Part shown: positions 52,801-61,576 of the stretch, piece after piece
Layout: every line of letters begins with the position of its first letter
Position numbering within the stretch: position 1 is the stretch's first letter
Source: Bacteroides sp.
GTDB lineage: Bacteria; Bacillota; Clostridia; Oscillospirales; Acutalibacteraceae
Reading direction: 5' to 3'
DNA: 64,000 nt
NCBI GenBank assembly: GCA_023665085.1
Contig: JAMPEQ010000001.1
Coordinates: forward strand, 1-64,000
Position numbers and translations under genes: made by a program
The notes under the pieces: model-generated
Told to the model about the DNA's origin: nothing
What the model saw: only the letters and a program-made list of their open reading frames with translations
The model's database searches: none

Positions 52801-52829
52801 ATTTTACACTAAATTTATCAAGAATACAA
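52801..52829 (-). promoter_or_regulatory. SigA-type promoter of parvulin copy 1
   Basis: Minus strand TTGTAT (52829-52824), 17 bases, TAAAAT (52806-52801), about 45 bases from the ATG, in the 82-bp gap after copy 2. Confidence 0.6.
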
Positions 52830-52838
52830 GTATAAATT

Positions 52839-54773
52839 TTATTCATCTGTATCAACACTGGTATCTGCTGAAATTTCATCAGCAATGTTTCCTGAAGAAG
52901 CTGCTGAATTTGCAGCAGCTGCATCTCGGAGTTCATAATATGCATTCACTGCTTTTTCGACTTTTTTATTGTTTATCTTTTCATCAGCACCATTAACCAT
53001 GCTGTCAAGTTTCTCATTTTTTATTGCTTTGATAATAGATGACTTATATTGTTCATAATCATTAATAAAGAACATAATATGATATCCGAAATCTGATTTT
53101 ACAATATCTGTATCACCGTATTTTCTGTTTTTATCAATTGACCAGTCTTCAAAAGGCTTAACCATACTTCCAAGAGCTACAGATTCACAAAGTCCGCCGA
53201 AAGCCTCTGAGTTACCGCTTGCAGAGGTAGATGCAATATCATCACTTTTCTTTTCTGCTAAAAGAGAGAATGCATATTCTGTTTTTTCTCCATTATTATA
53301 TGAATCTAAAATTTCCTTAGCCTTTTTCTCTGCATCAGCCCACTGTTCATCAGTAAACGTTTTCTCACCTGTGGTATCAGTGTTTCCGTCCTCATCTCTC
53401 GGCATAATAAGAATGTGCCTTACGCTGTAGGTTTCAGTCTTGTCAACAGTTGGCTCTTCTGTTTTCAAAATAAGATATGCATAACCTGCATCAGTATTGA
53501 TATAGCACTTTTTTTCACCGATTTTAGTATCATCACTGAAAATCCAGTTAGTTGTCTCTTCATCAAAAGGAGACTCTTCTATTGTTGTAGAATAATCCAG
53601 AGTGCTTTCGTAATTTGCAACAGCCTGCTTTCTTGCATCATTTTTTGATATCTCGCTGTCACTTTCAAGCATTGAATTGATATCATTTTCGATAAAGTCT
53701 GCATATACTTCAGGAACAAGCTTTAACATAGACTCCCTATCAGTGATTTTTTCAATATAACCGTCAATACGCTTTTGTGCTTTTGCCTTTGTCTCATCAT
53801 CAGTAGTATCATATTCAAATGCTAAATAACTGAAATTGATATTTTTAAAATCTTCTGTATGCTCGTCAAAATACTTTTCTATTTCTTTGTCATCAGGTAT
53901 GTTGGTTGTAGAAAGATAGCCTTTGTAATTTACGGTAACATAATACTGCTCAAGCATAAGTCTGATAGTATCCTCAGTACAGTAATTTCCGAAGGTACTT
54001 GCAAGGTACTCATTAAGGCTGATATTTGATTCGGAAGCTGTGGTCTTAAAATTCTCTATCTGGGAATCAATAGTTTCTTTCTGCTTATCGGTAAGAGTAA
54101 TACCGGCATCTACTGCGTTAGAATAAAGGGCACTTGTGTATTTAATCTCATCAAATATCTCTTTTTCAAAAAATTCCAGCCATGTAATCTGATTGCCATC
54201 CTCATCGGTTGTATATGTATTTGAATAATCGGCAGAAGTATCAAGTCCGTAATATGATGCATAGTTTTCATAATACTTAACAACAGATGAATAATAATAG
54301 TTGAACATACCTGTACTGATTTTTTCACCATTAATAGTTGCAACGACCGAGCCGGGATTCATATATCTGCCTTCTTTGCCATTAGGAACTGTAAAATAGC
54401 GAACAGAAAAAACAGATATAACTGCAATGCATGCAGCAACAAATATAGCTAATGGAATAAATTTAAGAGTTTCTTTCTTTATAACAATTTGTTCATTTGA
54501 ACTTACTGTCTGATTATTTTGAGTAATAACAGTATCGTTTTCAGCAACGTCCGGCTTTCCGTCAAGCTGAAGAAAGTCATCGGCAATAGTCGGTGCTTCT
54601 GCCTCAAACTGCCAGTTATCATTATTTTCATACTTAACTCCGATGCCGCTTATAGCAGTATCAAAATCATCTTTCTTTTGCACTGAATTATTCTGCTGTA
54701 CATCCTGATTATTTTCAGCGTTAAGTTCGTTTTCGGCATTTTTGAGAGAGGAATCTAAATTTTTCTCATCCAT
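52839..54773 (-). CDS. Membrane-anchored parvulin-type foldase (PrsA-like), copy 2
   Basis: A 644-residue protein of the same architecture as its neighbour: acidic Asn/Gln-rich cytoplasmic N-terminus, a transmembrane helix near 105-125 (IPLAIFVAACIAVISVFSV), SurA-N-like helical region and a parvulin domain (YSVRHILIMPRDEDGN ... LAEKKSDD ... FGGLCESVALGSMVKPFEDWSIDKNRKYGDTDIVKSDFGYHIMFF). The pair looks like an old tandem duplication. ATG at 54773 is chosen because AGGAG lies 8 bases before it; a GTG three codons upstream is too close. Confidence 0.83.
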   Translation of the reverse strand: MDEKNLDSSLKNAENELNAENNQDVQQNNSVQKKDDFDTAISGIGVKYENNDNWQFEAEAPTIADDFLQLDGKPDVAENDTVITQNNQTVSSNEQIVIKKETLKFIPLAIFVAACIAVISVFSVRYFTVPNGKEGRYMNPGSVVATINGEKISTGMFNYYYSSVVKYYENYASYYGLDTSADYSNTYTTDEDGNQITWLEFFEKEIFDEIKYTSALYSNAVDAGITLTDKQKETIDSQIENFKTTASESNISLNEYLASTFGNYCTEDTIRLMLEQYYVTVNYKGYLSTTNIPDDKEIEKYFDEHTEDFKNINFSYLAFEYDTTDDETKAKAQKRIDGYIEKITDRESMLKLVPEVYADFIENDINSMLESDSEISKNDARKQAVANYESTLDYSTTIEESPFDEETTNWIFSDDTKIGEKKCYINTDAGYAYLILKTEEPTVDKTETYSVRHILIMPRDEDGNTDTTGEKTFTDEQWADAEKKAKEILDSYNNGEKTEYAFSLLAEKKSDDIASTSASGNSEAFGGLCESVALGSMVKPFEDWSIDKNRKYGDTDIVKSDFGYHIMFFINDYEQYKSSIIKAIKNEKLDSMVNGADEKINNKKVEKAVNAYYELRDAAAANSAASSGNIADEISADTSVDTDE

Positions 54774-54808
54774 AGCTAACACTCCTATGATAATTATATA
54801 TTTAGTTT

Positions 54809-54837
54809 AGTATACTATATTGATTTTTAATTTTCAA
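54809..54837 (-). promoter_or_regulatory. SigA-type promoter of parvulin copy 2
   Basis: Minus strand TTGAAA (54837-54832), 17 bases, TATACT (54814-54809), about 36 bases upstream of the ATG. Confidence 0.65.
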
Positions 54838-54921
54838 CTTTTTTGTTAATACATAATTTAAAAAATATGTAAACTGCATGTAAACATATATACTAAAGAC
54901 AGCAGTAAATGATGTTAATGC

Positions 54922-54950
54922 TTGCAAAAAAACATCACATGTAGTATGAT
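54922..54950 (+). promoter_or_regulatory. SigA-type promoter of the O-antigen-ligase-like gene
   Basis: TTGCAA (54922-54927), 17 bases, TATGAT (54945-54950); a leader of about 80 bases follows. Confidence 0.55.
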
Positions 54951-55036
54951 TAGATAGAATATGTGCATAAAAATTGGCAATATCAAATTAGACTGAAGAA
55001 ATAAACATAATATAAAAATCTTGAGGTTATCTTAAT

Positions 55037-56413
55037 ATGAAGGCTATATTGACAAAGCTTAGGAATGATTATCCTAAGAAAAAGGGTTGGTACTGGCTTT
55101 TGGGAACTTTGATGATGTTCCCTATTCTACCCGAATACCTAAGTCTTATCCTGCTTTTAATCACCTTCGTGATATTTAAAGTATATTGGGGTAAAGCTGA
55201 TAAAAAGGCTTTGCTGGGAAATACAGGAAAAATATTTTTAATTTATATGTGTTATATGGTTATTTCAGCATTCTGGAGTGACACGCATCTGCTTTCGGCA
55301 CTGATTGGACTGATGTGGATGGGATGCTTTTTAATCTATGTATATATTGCAAACACCATAAACACAAAAAGAAAGCTGAAAAACGCAATTACAATCATAA
55401 ATCTGTCTGCCGGTATTATAGGTACAATTGCAATACTTGAAGTTGTTACATATAATCTTTCAACCCATTTTGATTGGTTTAACTTCTATTTCCCAAATCC
55501 GTTTTATTACTATGTAAATGACTTTATATATGACCGCATTCCCGTGGAAATAATCAACTACAAATTTGCACAAAGAGCATCGGCAACCTTTGATAATCCA
55601 CTTATTCTTGCTACATATCTTGTAATTGCAGCACCGTTTTGTGCTTTTGGCTCAGTATATTTCAGTCACTCAAAAAATCGAAAAATCAGCAGTATTTGCT
55701 TTTTGCTTGCACTTGGCGGAATAGTATGCACATCATCAAGAGGTGCATATATTGCTGTAGCACTGTCAATATTAACAATTCTTATAAGCATCGGAAACAA
55801 ACGTATATTTAAAAAGATTTTTCCTTTTGTAATTGTAATGGCAATAGCCGTTCCCATAGGTCTTGTGCTTAGATATAAGAACTCTCCCAAAGGAGATTTT
55901 CTGGCATCAACAGCTAAGCGCTTTGATATTTGGAAAAGCTGTTTTGAGATGTTCAAAAACAACTGTATAGCAGGTCTTGGTGCCGGCTCCGACAATATAC
56001 ATACACTTCTTCGTGACACCTACGGAATTGAAAACAGAACACACGCTCATAATCTGTTTTTGGAATTGGCAGTAGAAGGCGGTCTGATTGGTATTGTTTT
56101 CGTAATCGCTGTAATTGCTGCAATAATTACTGTCTTAATCAGAATGTCAAAAACAAAAGAAAAAATATATCATAGATACTGTGCACTTTATGCATCTTCG
56201 CTTGTCGGATTTATAACAATGTCTTTATTTGAGCACACACTGCAGAGTCCTAAAGAGCTGATATCATTATTCATGGTACTTGGATTTATAGAGGCAACCT
56301 ACAGAATTGCTACAAACAAACAGCAAATCACCAGTGAAGAAATACTAAGCTATACCGAATATGAAAGCATAAATGACCTTGAGCCAAGATTTGCAGGAAT
56401 TAAGAAAAAATAA
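55037..56413 (+). CDS. O-antigen ligase/polymerase-family membrane protein
   Basis: A 458-residue polytopic membrane protein with about ten to twelve helices and the Wzy_C signature: a long extracytoplasmic loop with WKSCFEMFKNNCIAGLGAGSDN and ENRTHAHNLFLELAVEGGLIGI, and a preceding SSRGAYIAVALS. The family joins or polymerizes glycans on lipid carriers (O-antigen ligases, exopolysaccharide polymerases). In a Gram-positive it probably contributes to a surface polysaccharide; no other polysaccharide genes are adjacent, so the product is unknown. GAGG precedes the ATG. Confidence 0.8.
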   Translation: MKAILTKLRNDYPKKKGWYWLLGTLMMFPILPEYLSLILLLITFVIFKVYWGKADKKALLGNTGKIFLIYMCYMVISAFWSDTHLLSALIGLMWMGCFLIYVYIANTINTKRKLKNAITIINLSAGIIGTIAILEVVTYNLSTHFDWFNFYFPNPFYYYVNDFIYDRIPVEIINYKFAQRASATFDNPLILATYLVIAAPFCAFGSVYFSHSKNRKISSICFLLALGGIVCTSSRGAYIAVALSILTILISIGNKRIFKKIFPFVIVMAIAVPIGLVLRYKNSPKGDFLASTAKRFDIWKSCFEMFKNNCIAGLGAGSDNIHTLLRDTYGIENRTHAHNLFLELAVEGGLIGIVFVIAVIAAIITVLIRMSKTKEKIYHRYCALYASSLVGFITMSLFEHTLQSPKELISLFMVLGFIEATYRIATNKQQITSEEILSYTEYESINDLEPRFAGIKKK

Positions 56414-56441
56414 TATCATTTATTAAAGTCACATAATAATC

Positions 56442-56473
56442 AACACCCGAAGATTATAATCCTCGGGTGTTTT
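56442..56473 (+). terminator. Terminator after the O-antigen-ligase-like gene
   Basis: AACACCCGA pairs with TCGGGTGTT around a 13-base loop and ends in TTT; between convergent genes. Confidence 0.7.
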
Positions 56474-56490
56474 ACTTTGAGATAAATTTA

Positions 56491-57069
56491 TTATTTTTCT
56501 CTGCAGACTGCAATTTTTTTGCAGGCATTAATTATCGTTTTAATACGCTCTGTCATAACCTGCGGACTGTCTTTCATACCGCTTTGTGCCCAGCTTAGTA
56601 TTACACCGGCTATACCATAGCCTAAAAATTCGCTCATAGTATTTTGACTAAGTTTATCTGTAGTAACTCCGTTATCAGTTTCTATTGATGCGACTACATC
56701 TGAAATCTGTTCTACCGCTAATTTGCCGATATACTGTGACATTTTAGGTACGCTTACATGAAAAGTCTTTTTATAAAAAGACTTATGCTGTACCATTGTT
56801 GTAAACAAATCTTCAATACGCTGATACATATTATCAAGATTAAAATTATCAATAAGCGGATTAACCAGTTCATGTAAAACTATCCAGTTAAGCAAATCAT
56901 ATTTATCCTCAAAATGATAATAAAAGGTTTGCCTGTGTATTGAGCATTCATTAGTTATATCAGATATAGAAATTTTTTCAAAGCTTTTGCTTTTCATTAA
57001 TTCCTTTAAAGCATTTGCTATACTGATTTGTGTTTCAAAAGAGCAATGAAGTTTACTGTTTTTTGGCAT
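56491..57069 (-). CDS. TetR/AcrR-family regulator (DhaS-like)
   Basis: A 192-residue regulator. The N-terminal HTH (SIANALKELMKSKSFEKISISDITNECSIHRQTFYYHFEDKYDLLNW) is typical of TetR proteins; the C-terminal domain resembles the TetR_C_8 group (GYGIAGVILSWAQSGM). Ligand and targets unknown. It stands alone between two terminators, downstream of pyrI. Confidence 0.85.
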   Translation of the reverse strand: MPKNSKLHCSFETQISIANALKELMKSKSFEKISISDITNECSIHRQTFYYHFEDKYDLLNWIVLHELVNPLIDNFNLDNMYQRIEDLFTTMVQHKSFYKKTFHVSVPKMSQYIGKLAVEQISDVVASIETDNGVTTDKLSQNTMSEFLGYGIAGVILSWAQSGMKDSPQVMTERIKTIINACKKIAVCREK

Positions 57070-57086
57070 AAATACACCTCTGTAAA

Positions 57087-57124
57087 AAATAAAGCAGACA
57101 GATTTTCTGTCTGCTTTATTTTAG
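57087..57124 (-). terminator. Strong terminator at the end of the pyrimidine operon
   Basis: AATAAAGCAGACAGA and TCTGTCTGCTTTATT pair around TTT with flanking A/T runs, 32 bases after the pyrI stop; usable in both directions. Confidence 0.85.
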
Positions 57125-57155
57125 CATATTACGAAAAAACATACAAGTGTATAAA

Positions 57156-57566
57156 TCATTTAGCTTTAGTTTCACAATAAAGGCATCGGTATGTGCCTGC
57201 CTCGTCCACCAGAGTAAACACATGATCAATCTCCTCATTATTGCAAATGCAGCGTGGATTTGAACATTTTATTACATTAGTAAGAGTTTTAGGCAGAGAA
57301 AGTGATTTTTTCTCAACTGAAATGCCGTTTTTGATAACATTAACAGTTATATTTTTATCAATATAACAAAGAACATCAAGATTAATATCAATAAGTTCGT
57401 TGATTTTAATAATGTCCTTTGCACCCATTTTTTCACTTTTTGCATTTTGAATAATCGCAACCTGACAATTAAGCTTTTCAAGATGAAGAGTATTGTAAAC
57501 AATCATACCCTTGCCGGCAGTAATATGGTCAAACACTATGCCATTTTCGATTTCATCTATTTTCAT
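57156..57566 (-). CDS. pyrI: Aspartate carbamoyltransferase regulatory subunit
   Basis: A 136-residue zinc-binding regulatory chain that binds nucleotide effectors and the PyrB trimers. The four zinc ligands are seen in KCSNPRCICN and YRCLYCE at the C-terminus; the N-terminal nucleotide-binding domain has NGIVFDHITAGKGM. Its ATG overlaps the pyrB stop (TAATG), fixing the start at 57566. PyrI is shorter than the enterobacterial chain but has all key parts. Confidence 0.92.
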   Translation of the reverse strand: MKIDEIENGIVFDHITAGKGMIVYNTLHLEKLNCQVAIIQNAKSEKMGAKDIIKINELIDINLDVLCYIDKNITVNVIKNGISVEKKSLSLPKTLTNVIKCSNPRCICNNEEIDHVFTLVDEAGTYRCLYCETKAK

Positions 57567-58489
57567 TATATAGTGCCTCCCCATTCCAGCAATGTTTTTA
57601 TCAGTGCCATTCTTATATACTTTCCGTTAAGTGCCTGTTCAAAATATTTGGCTCTCGAATCATCGTCAACCTCTGTGGCAATTTCATTTACTCTTGGCAG
57701 AGGATGCATAATTGTCAGATCTGATTTAGCTGTTTTCAGCTTGTCTAAATCAAGAATAAATGCATCCTTATGCTTGAGATATTCGTCTTCAGAGAAGAAT
57801 CTTTCACGCTGAATTCGTGTCATATAGAGAATATCGAGTTTATCCATTGCCTCTTCCATTGTCTCAACTTCTGAATATTCATTACCATTTTTATCAAGCA
57901 CATCACTTTTGATATAATCAGGAACACAAAGTTCTTTAGGTGAGATAAGAACAAACTTAACATTTTTATATCTGCACATTGCTTTAATGAGTGAATGAAC
58001 AGTTCTTCCGAACTTCAAATCACCGCAAAGACCGACAGTAAGATTATCAAAAGTTCCTTTTTCACGGTATATGGTAAGTAAATCTGTGAGAGTTTGCGTA
58101 GGGTGTGAATGTCCGCCGTCTCCGGCATTTATTATAGGCACACCGCTGCGGTAGCTGGCTACTCTGGGAGCACCCTCAAATGGATGGCGCATAGCAATAA
58201 TATCAGCATAGCAGGAAACCATTGTTACGGTATCTTCAACGCTCTCTCCCTTTGATGCTGATGACGAACCCGCCTCAGAAAATCCGAGAACATTTCCACC
58301 AAGCTCATACATGGCAGCTTCAAAGGACAAACGTGTTCTTGTTGAAGGCTCAAAAAATAGAGTTGCAAGCTTTTTGCCGTCACAAATATGAGCATATTTT
58401 TCTTTATTATTAATAATATCAATTGCTGTTGCAATCATATCATCAATTTCCTGAAGTGATAAATCAGTAGTATCAAGTAAATGACGCAT
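57566..58489 (-). CDS. pyrB: Aspartate carbamoyltransferase catalytic subunit
   Basis: A 307-residue enzyme condensing carbamoyl phosphate with aspartate, the committed step of pyrimidine synthesis. Carbamoyl-phosphate loop [21 protein letters not shown] loop, [15 protein letters not shown], aspartate-loop TRIQRERF and [12 protein letters not shown] at 58489 follows GGAAAGGA; an 11-codon longer frame overlaps pyrE. Confidence 0.96.
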   Translation of the reverse strand: MRHLLDTTDLSLQEIDDMIATAIDIINNKEKYAHICDGKKLATLFFEPSTRTRLSFEAAMYELGGNVLGFSEAGSSSASKGESVEDTVTMVSCYADIIAMRHPFEGAPRVASYRSGVPIINAGDGGHSHPTQTLTDLLTIYREKGTFDNLTVGLCGDLKFGRTVHSLIKAMCRYKNVKFVLISPKELCVPDYIKSDVLDKNGNEYSEVETMEEAMDKLDILYMTRIQRERFFSEDEYLKHKDAFILDLDKLKTAKSDLTIMHPLPRVNEIATEVDDDSRAKYFEQALNGKYIRMALIKTLLEWGGTI

Positions 58490-58508
58490 TTTAAAATTCC
58501 TTTCCGGT

Positions 58509-59165
58509 TTAAGCCTTTGCACCGTTTATTTCAAGATACTTCTTTATACGTTCAACATTTTCGCGGTTACTTTCATCTTCCTCAAGATATTCAATAATAT
58601 CGTAAACATCTACAACAGAATACACAGGGAATCCGTATTCATCTCCTACCTCTGCTATTGCAGATTTATCAGTCTGCCCTTTTTCCTTACGATCTACCAT
58701 AACAAAAACAGCAGCTACCTTTGTTCCCTCAAGCTTTGAAAGAATCGACATGCTTTCTCTAATAGCAGTTCCTGCAGTTACAACATCCTCAACAATAACA
58801 ATTTCTTCATTAGCTTTAGGTGTATAACCTACAAAAACGCCACCCTCGCCGTGATCCTTTTCTTCTTTTCTATTGAAGAAGAAAGGTACATCGAGATTGT
58901 GCTTTGCAAGAGCTACTGCAACTGAAACAGCTATAGGAATTCCCTTGTAAGCAGGTCCGTAAAGAACAGCTTTTTTATTGCCGAGCTTTTCAAAATATGC
59001 TTTAGCATAAAATTCGCCGAGTTTCTGAATCTGTTCGCCTGTTTTTATATCACCGGCATTTATGAAATAAGGAATTTTTCTTCCGCTTTTTGCAGTAAAA
59101 TCACCAAATTTTAAGACTCCTGCATCTTCTAAAAATTTTATAAATTCTTTTTTGTAGCTTTCCAT
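58509..59165 (-). CDS. pyrE: Orotate phosphoribosyltransferase
   Basis: A 218-residue enzyme making OMP from orotate and PRPP. The PRPP motif is [17 protein letters not shown], with [11 protein letters not shown] and [15 protein letters not shown] forming the flexible loop and substrate site. AAGGAG is placed correctly before the ATG at 59165; the frame extends 20 codons further up without a site. Confidence 0.95.
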   Translation of the reverse strand: MESYKKEFIKFLEDAGVLKFGDFTAKSGRKIPYFINAGDIKTGEQIQKLGEFYAKAYFEKLGNKKAVLYGPAYKGIPIAVSVAVALAKHNLDVPFFFNRKEEKDHGEGGVFVGYTPKANEEIVIVEDVVTAGTAIRESMSILSKLEGTKVAAVFVMVDRKEKGQTDKSAIAEVGDEYGFPVYSVVDVYDIIEYLEEDESNRENVERIKKYLEINGAKA

Positions 59166-59233
59166 TTTATTCTCCTTATAAACAAAGATTTTATATGTTT
59201 TGGGGAGGGTGCAAAACCCTCCCATACATTATT

Positions 59234-59932
59234 TTAATCTACAAACTCAGATACGCATCTTCTGTAAGCTGCAACAGGATCTTCTGCAGCAGTAATAGGT
59301 CTGCCTACTACTATATAATCAGAGCCGATTTCTTTAGCTTTAGCAGGAGTTGTAACCCTTACCTGATCTCCCACATCACCATCAGCGAAACGAACACCGG
59401 GAGTTACAGTCATAAATGCTTTTCCGCATCCGTCCTTAACCATTCCTGCCTCAAGCGGTGAGCAGACAACACCGTCAAGACCTGCTTCCTTAGCATTATG
59501 TGCGTACTTAACTATCGTATCGTTTATTGAGGCATTGATAAGAAGCTCATTCTGCATTCTTTCCTCACTTGTTGAAGTAAGCTGAGTAACGGCAATAAGA
59601 AGAGGTCTTGTGCCATCCTCTCTTGTAAGTCCTTCAAGAGCGGTCTTCATCATATCAACTGTTCCGGCTGCATGAAGATTTGTCATATCAACATCAAGCT
59701 TTGATAAAACTGCCATTGACTTTTTAACTGTATTTGGAATATCGTGAAGTTTTAAGTCAAGAAAAATCTTATGACCTCTCTTCTTGATTTCCTTTACAAT
59801 TGAAGGACCTTCTGCATAAAAAAGCTCCATTCCGATTTTTACAAAAGGCTTTTCCTCAGTAAATTTATCAAGGAAATCAAAAGTAGCCTGTGCTGACGAA
59901 AAATCACAAGCAATAATAACATCCTTACCCAT
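59234..59932 (-). CDS. pyrF: Orotidine 5'-phosphate decarboxylase
   Basis: A 232-residue TIM-barrel decarboxylase producing UMP. Catalytic Asp-Lys-Asp region KIFLDLKLHDIPNTV; phosphate site VVGRPITAAEDP; VTPGVR. The ATG overlaps the pyrD stop by one base. Confidence 0.96.
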   Translation of the reverse strand: MGKDVIIACDFSSAQATFDFLDKFTEEKPFVKIGMELFYAEGPSIVKEIKKRGHKIFLDLKLHDIPNTVKKSMAVLSKLDVDMTNLHAAGTVDMMKTALEGLTREDGTRPLLIAVTQLTSTSEERMQNELLINASINDTIVKYAHNAKEAGLDGVVCSPLEAGMVKDGCGKAFMTVTPGVRFADGDVGDQVRVTTPAKAKEIGSDYIVVGRPITAAEDPVAAYRRCVSEFVD

Positions 59933-60843
59933 TAATCAATCACTCCTATAATATCACTTATTTTTTCTATACCGAGCTTTTCACATTCCTGTGGTAAAGC
60001 TTCAATTATATTTTTGCAGATGTAAGGATCAACAAGATTTGCCGCACCTACCTGCACGGCAGTTGCACCCGCCATCATCATTTCAATAACATTTTCCGCA
60101 GAAGATACACCGCCGCATCCCATGACAGGAATATCGCATGCCTTTGATACCTGATATACCATTCTTACCGCAACAGGAAAAATTGCATCACCACTGAAAC
60201 CGCCCATTTTATTTGCTATAACAGGCTTTCTGCGTTTCGTATCAATTCTCATTCCAAGCATTGTATTAATAAGGCATATACCGTCTGCACCGGCCTCTTC
60301 ACAGGCTTTGGCAATAGAAACAATATCGGTTACATTAGGTGAAAGCTTGATAAATACAGGTTTGCTTGTAACTGCCTTAACAGCTTTTGTAACCTCGGCA
60401 GCAGCCATTGGTGATGTGCCGAAGCTCATACCACCGCCATGAACATTAGGGCAGGAAACATTAACCTCCAATATACCTACCTGCTCCTCCTTATCAAGAA
60501 GCTCACAGGTGTATGCATAATCATCCACACTAAATCCTGACACATTTGCAATAACAGGCTTATGAAAATACTCTTTCATTTCAATAAGCTCATGCTCAAT
60601 AACATGATGAACGCCGGGATTCTGGAGTCCTACGGCATTAATCATGCCTGAAGTACATTCTGCAATTCGCGGTGTGGGATTTCCGAATCTTGCATCCCTT
60701 GTTGTACCTTTAAAGGAAAAAGAGCCGAGTATGTTAATATCATAAAAATCCTTGAATTCTTTACCGAATCCAAAAGTTCCAGAAGCAGGAACAATAGGAT
60801 TATCCATTTTCATTCCTGCAAGAGTTACTGATAAATCTACCAT
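59932..60843 (-). CDS. pyrD: Dihydroorotate dehydrogenase, class 1B catalytic subunit
   Basis: A 303-residue FMN enzyme oxidizing dihydroorotate to orotate; partner of PyrK. Motifs: NPIVPASGTFGFG, NAVGLQNPGVH, the catalytic-Cys loop EVNVSCPNVHGGG, FIKLSPNVTD, MGCGGVSSAENV. ATG at 60843 has GGGAGGAG upstream and overlaps the pyrK end by 7 bp. Confidence 0.95.
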   Translation of the reverse strand: MVDLSVTLAGMKMDNPIVPASGTFGFGKEFKDFYDINILGSFSFKGTTRDARFGNPTPRIAECTSGMINAVGLQNPGVHHVIEHELIEMKEYFHKPVIANVSGFSVDDYAYTCELLDKEEQVGILEVNVSCPNVHGGGMSFGTSPMAAAEVTKAVKAVTSKPVFIKLSPNVTDIVSIAKACEEAGADGICLINTMLGMRIDTKRRKPVIANKMGGFSGDAIFPVAVRMVYQVSKACDIPVMGCGGVSSAENVIEMMMAGATAVQVGAANLVDPYICKNIIEALPQECEKLGIEKISDIIGVID

Positions 60844-61565
60844 ATTATCTCCTCCCTTACAAGCACAGGTCCGTCTTTGCAAATTCGTTTATTTCCGTAC
60901 TTGGTTTTGCATGAGCATCCCATACAAGCACCAAATCCGCATCCCATTCTTTCTTCAAAAGAATATTGACCTGAAGTAACAGCCTTAGCTTCAATTGCCT
61001 TAAACATAGGCATTGGACCGCAGGTATAGAAATAATCATAGCTCTGAGGAAAAGCGTCTGTAACAAAGCCTTTAATGCCGTAAGAGCCGTCTACTGTTGT
61101 AACAATCACCTCAGCACCGAGAGCTTTGAATTCCTGCTCGTAAAATATTTCATCCTTTGTGTTAAAACCAAGAATTACAGTTACTTTCTGACCGTCTTCA
61201 ATAAGCTTTTTTGTCAGGTTGTACATAGGCGGAACGCCTACTCCGCCGCCGATAACAAGAGGATTTTTTGAATTAGAAATATCATAGCCGTTACCGAGAC
61301 CTGTCAATACATCCAGCTCACTGCCTGCAGAAAGCTCAGACATATATTCTGTTCCGCTTCCAACAACCTTATAAATAATGGTAATGGTATTTTCATCATA
61401 ATCACAAACTGAAATAGGTCTGCGCAGAAATTTGCCTTCAAGCTTTATATTAATAAACTGTCCGGGAGCGGTGATATACTGCGTATCACCCTCCAGAATC
61501 ATTTTATAAACATCCTTTGCAAGTTTTACATTAGATAAAATTTTATAAACATTTTGCTTATACAT
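60837..61565 (-). CDS. pyrK: Dihydroorotate dehydrogenase electron-transfer subunit
   Basis: A 242-residue flavo-iron-sulfur protein that passes electrons from PyrD to NAD. FAD site RRPISVCDY and GSGTEYMSEL; NAD-domain VIGGGVGVPPMYNL; the 2Fe-2S cysteines in ERMGCGFGACMGCSCKT and ICKDGP. Presence of PyrK marks the class 1B, NAD-linked system expected in anaerobes. Confidence 0.95.
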   Translation of the reverse strand: MYKQNVYKILSNVKLAKDVYKMILEGDTQYITAPGQFINIKLEGKFLRRPISVCDYDENTITIIYKVVGSGTEYMSELSAGSELDVLTGLGNGYDISNSKNPLVIGGGVGVPPMYNLTKKLIEDGQKVTVILGFNTKDEIFYEQEFKALGAEVIVTTVDGSYGIKGFVTDAFPQSYDYFYTCGPMPMFKAIEAKAVTSGQYSFEERMGCGFGACMGCSCKTKYGNKRICKDGPVLVREEIIW

Positions 61566-61576
61566 AGTTTTGTTCC

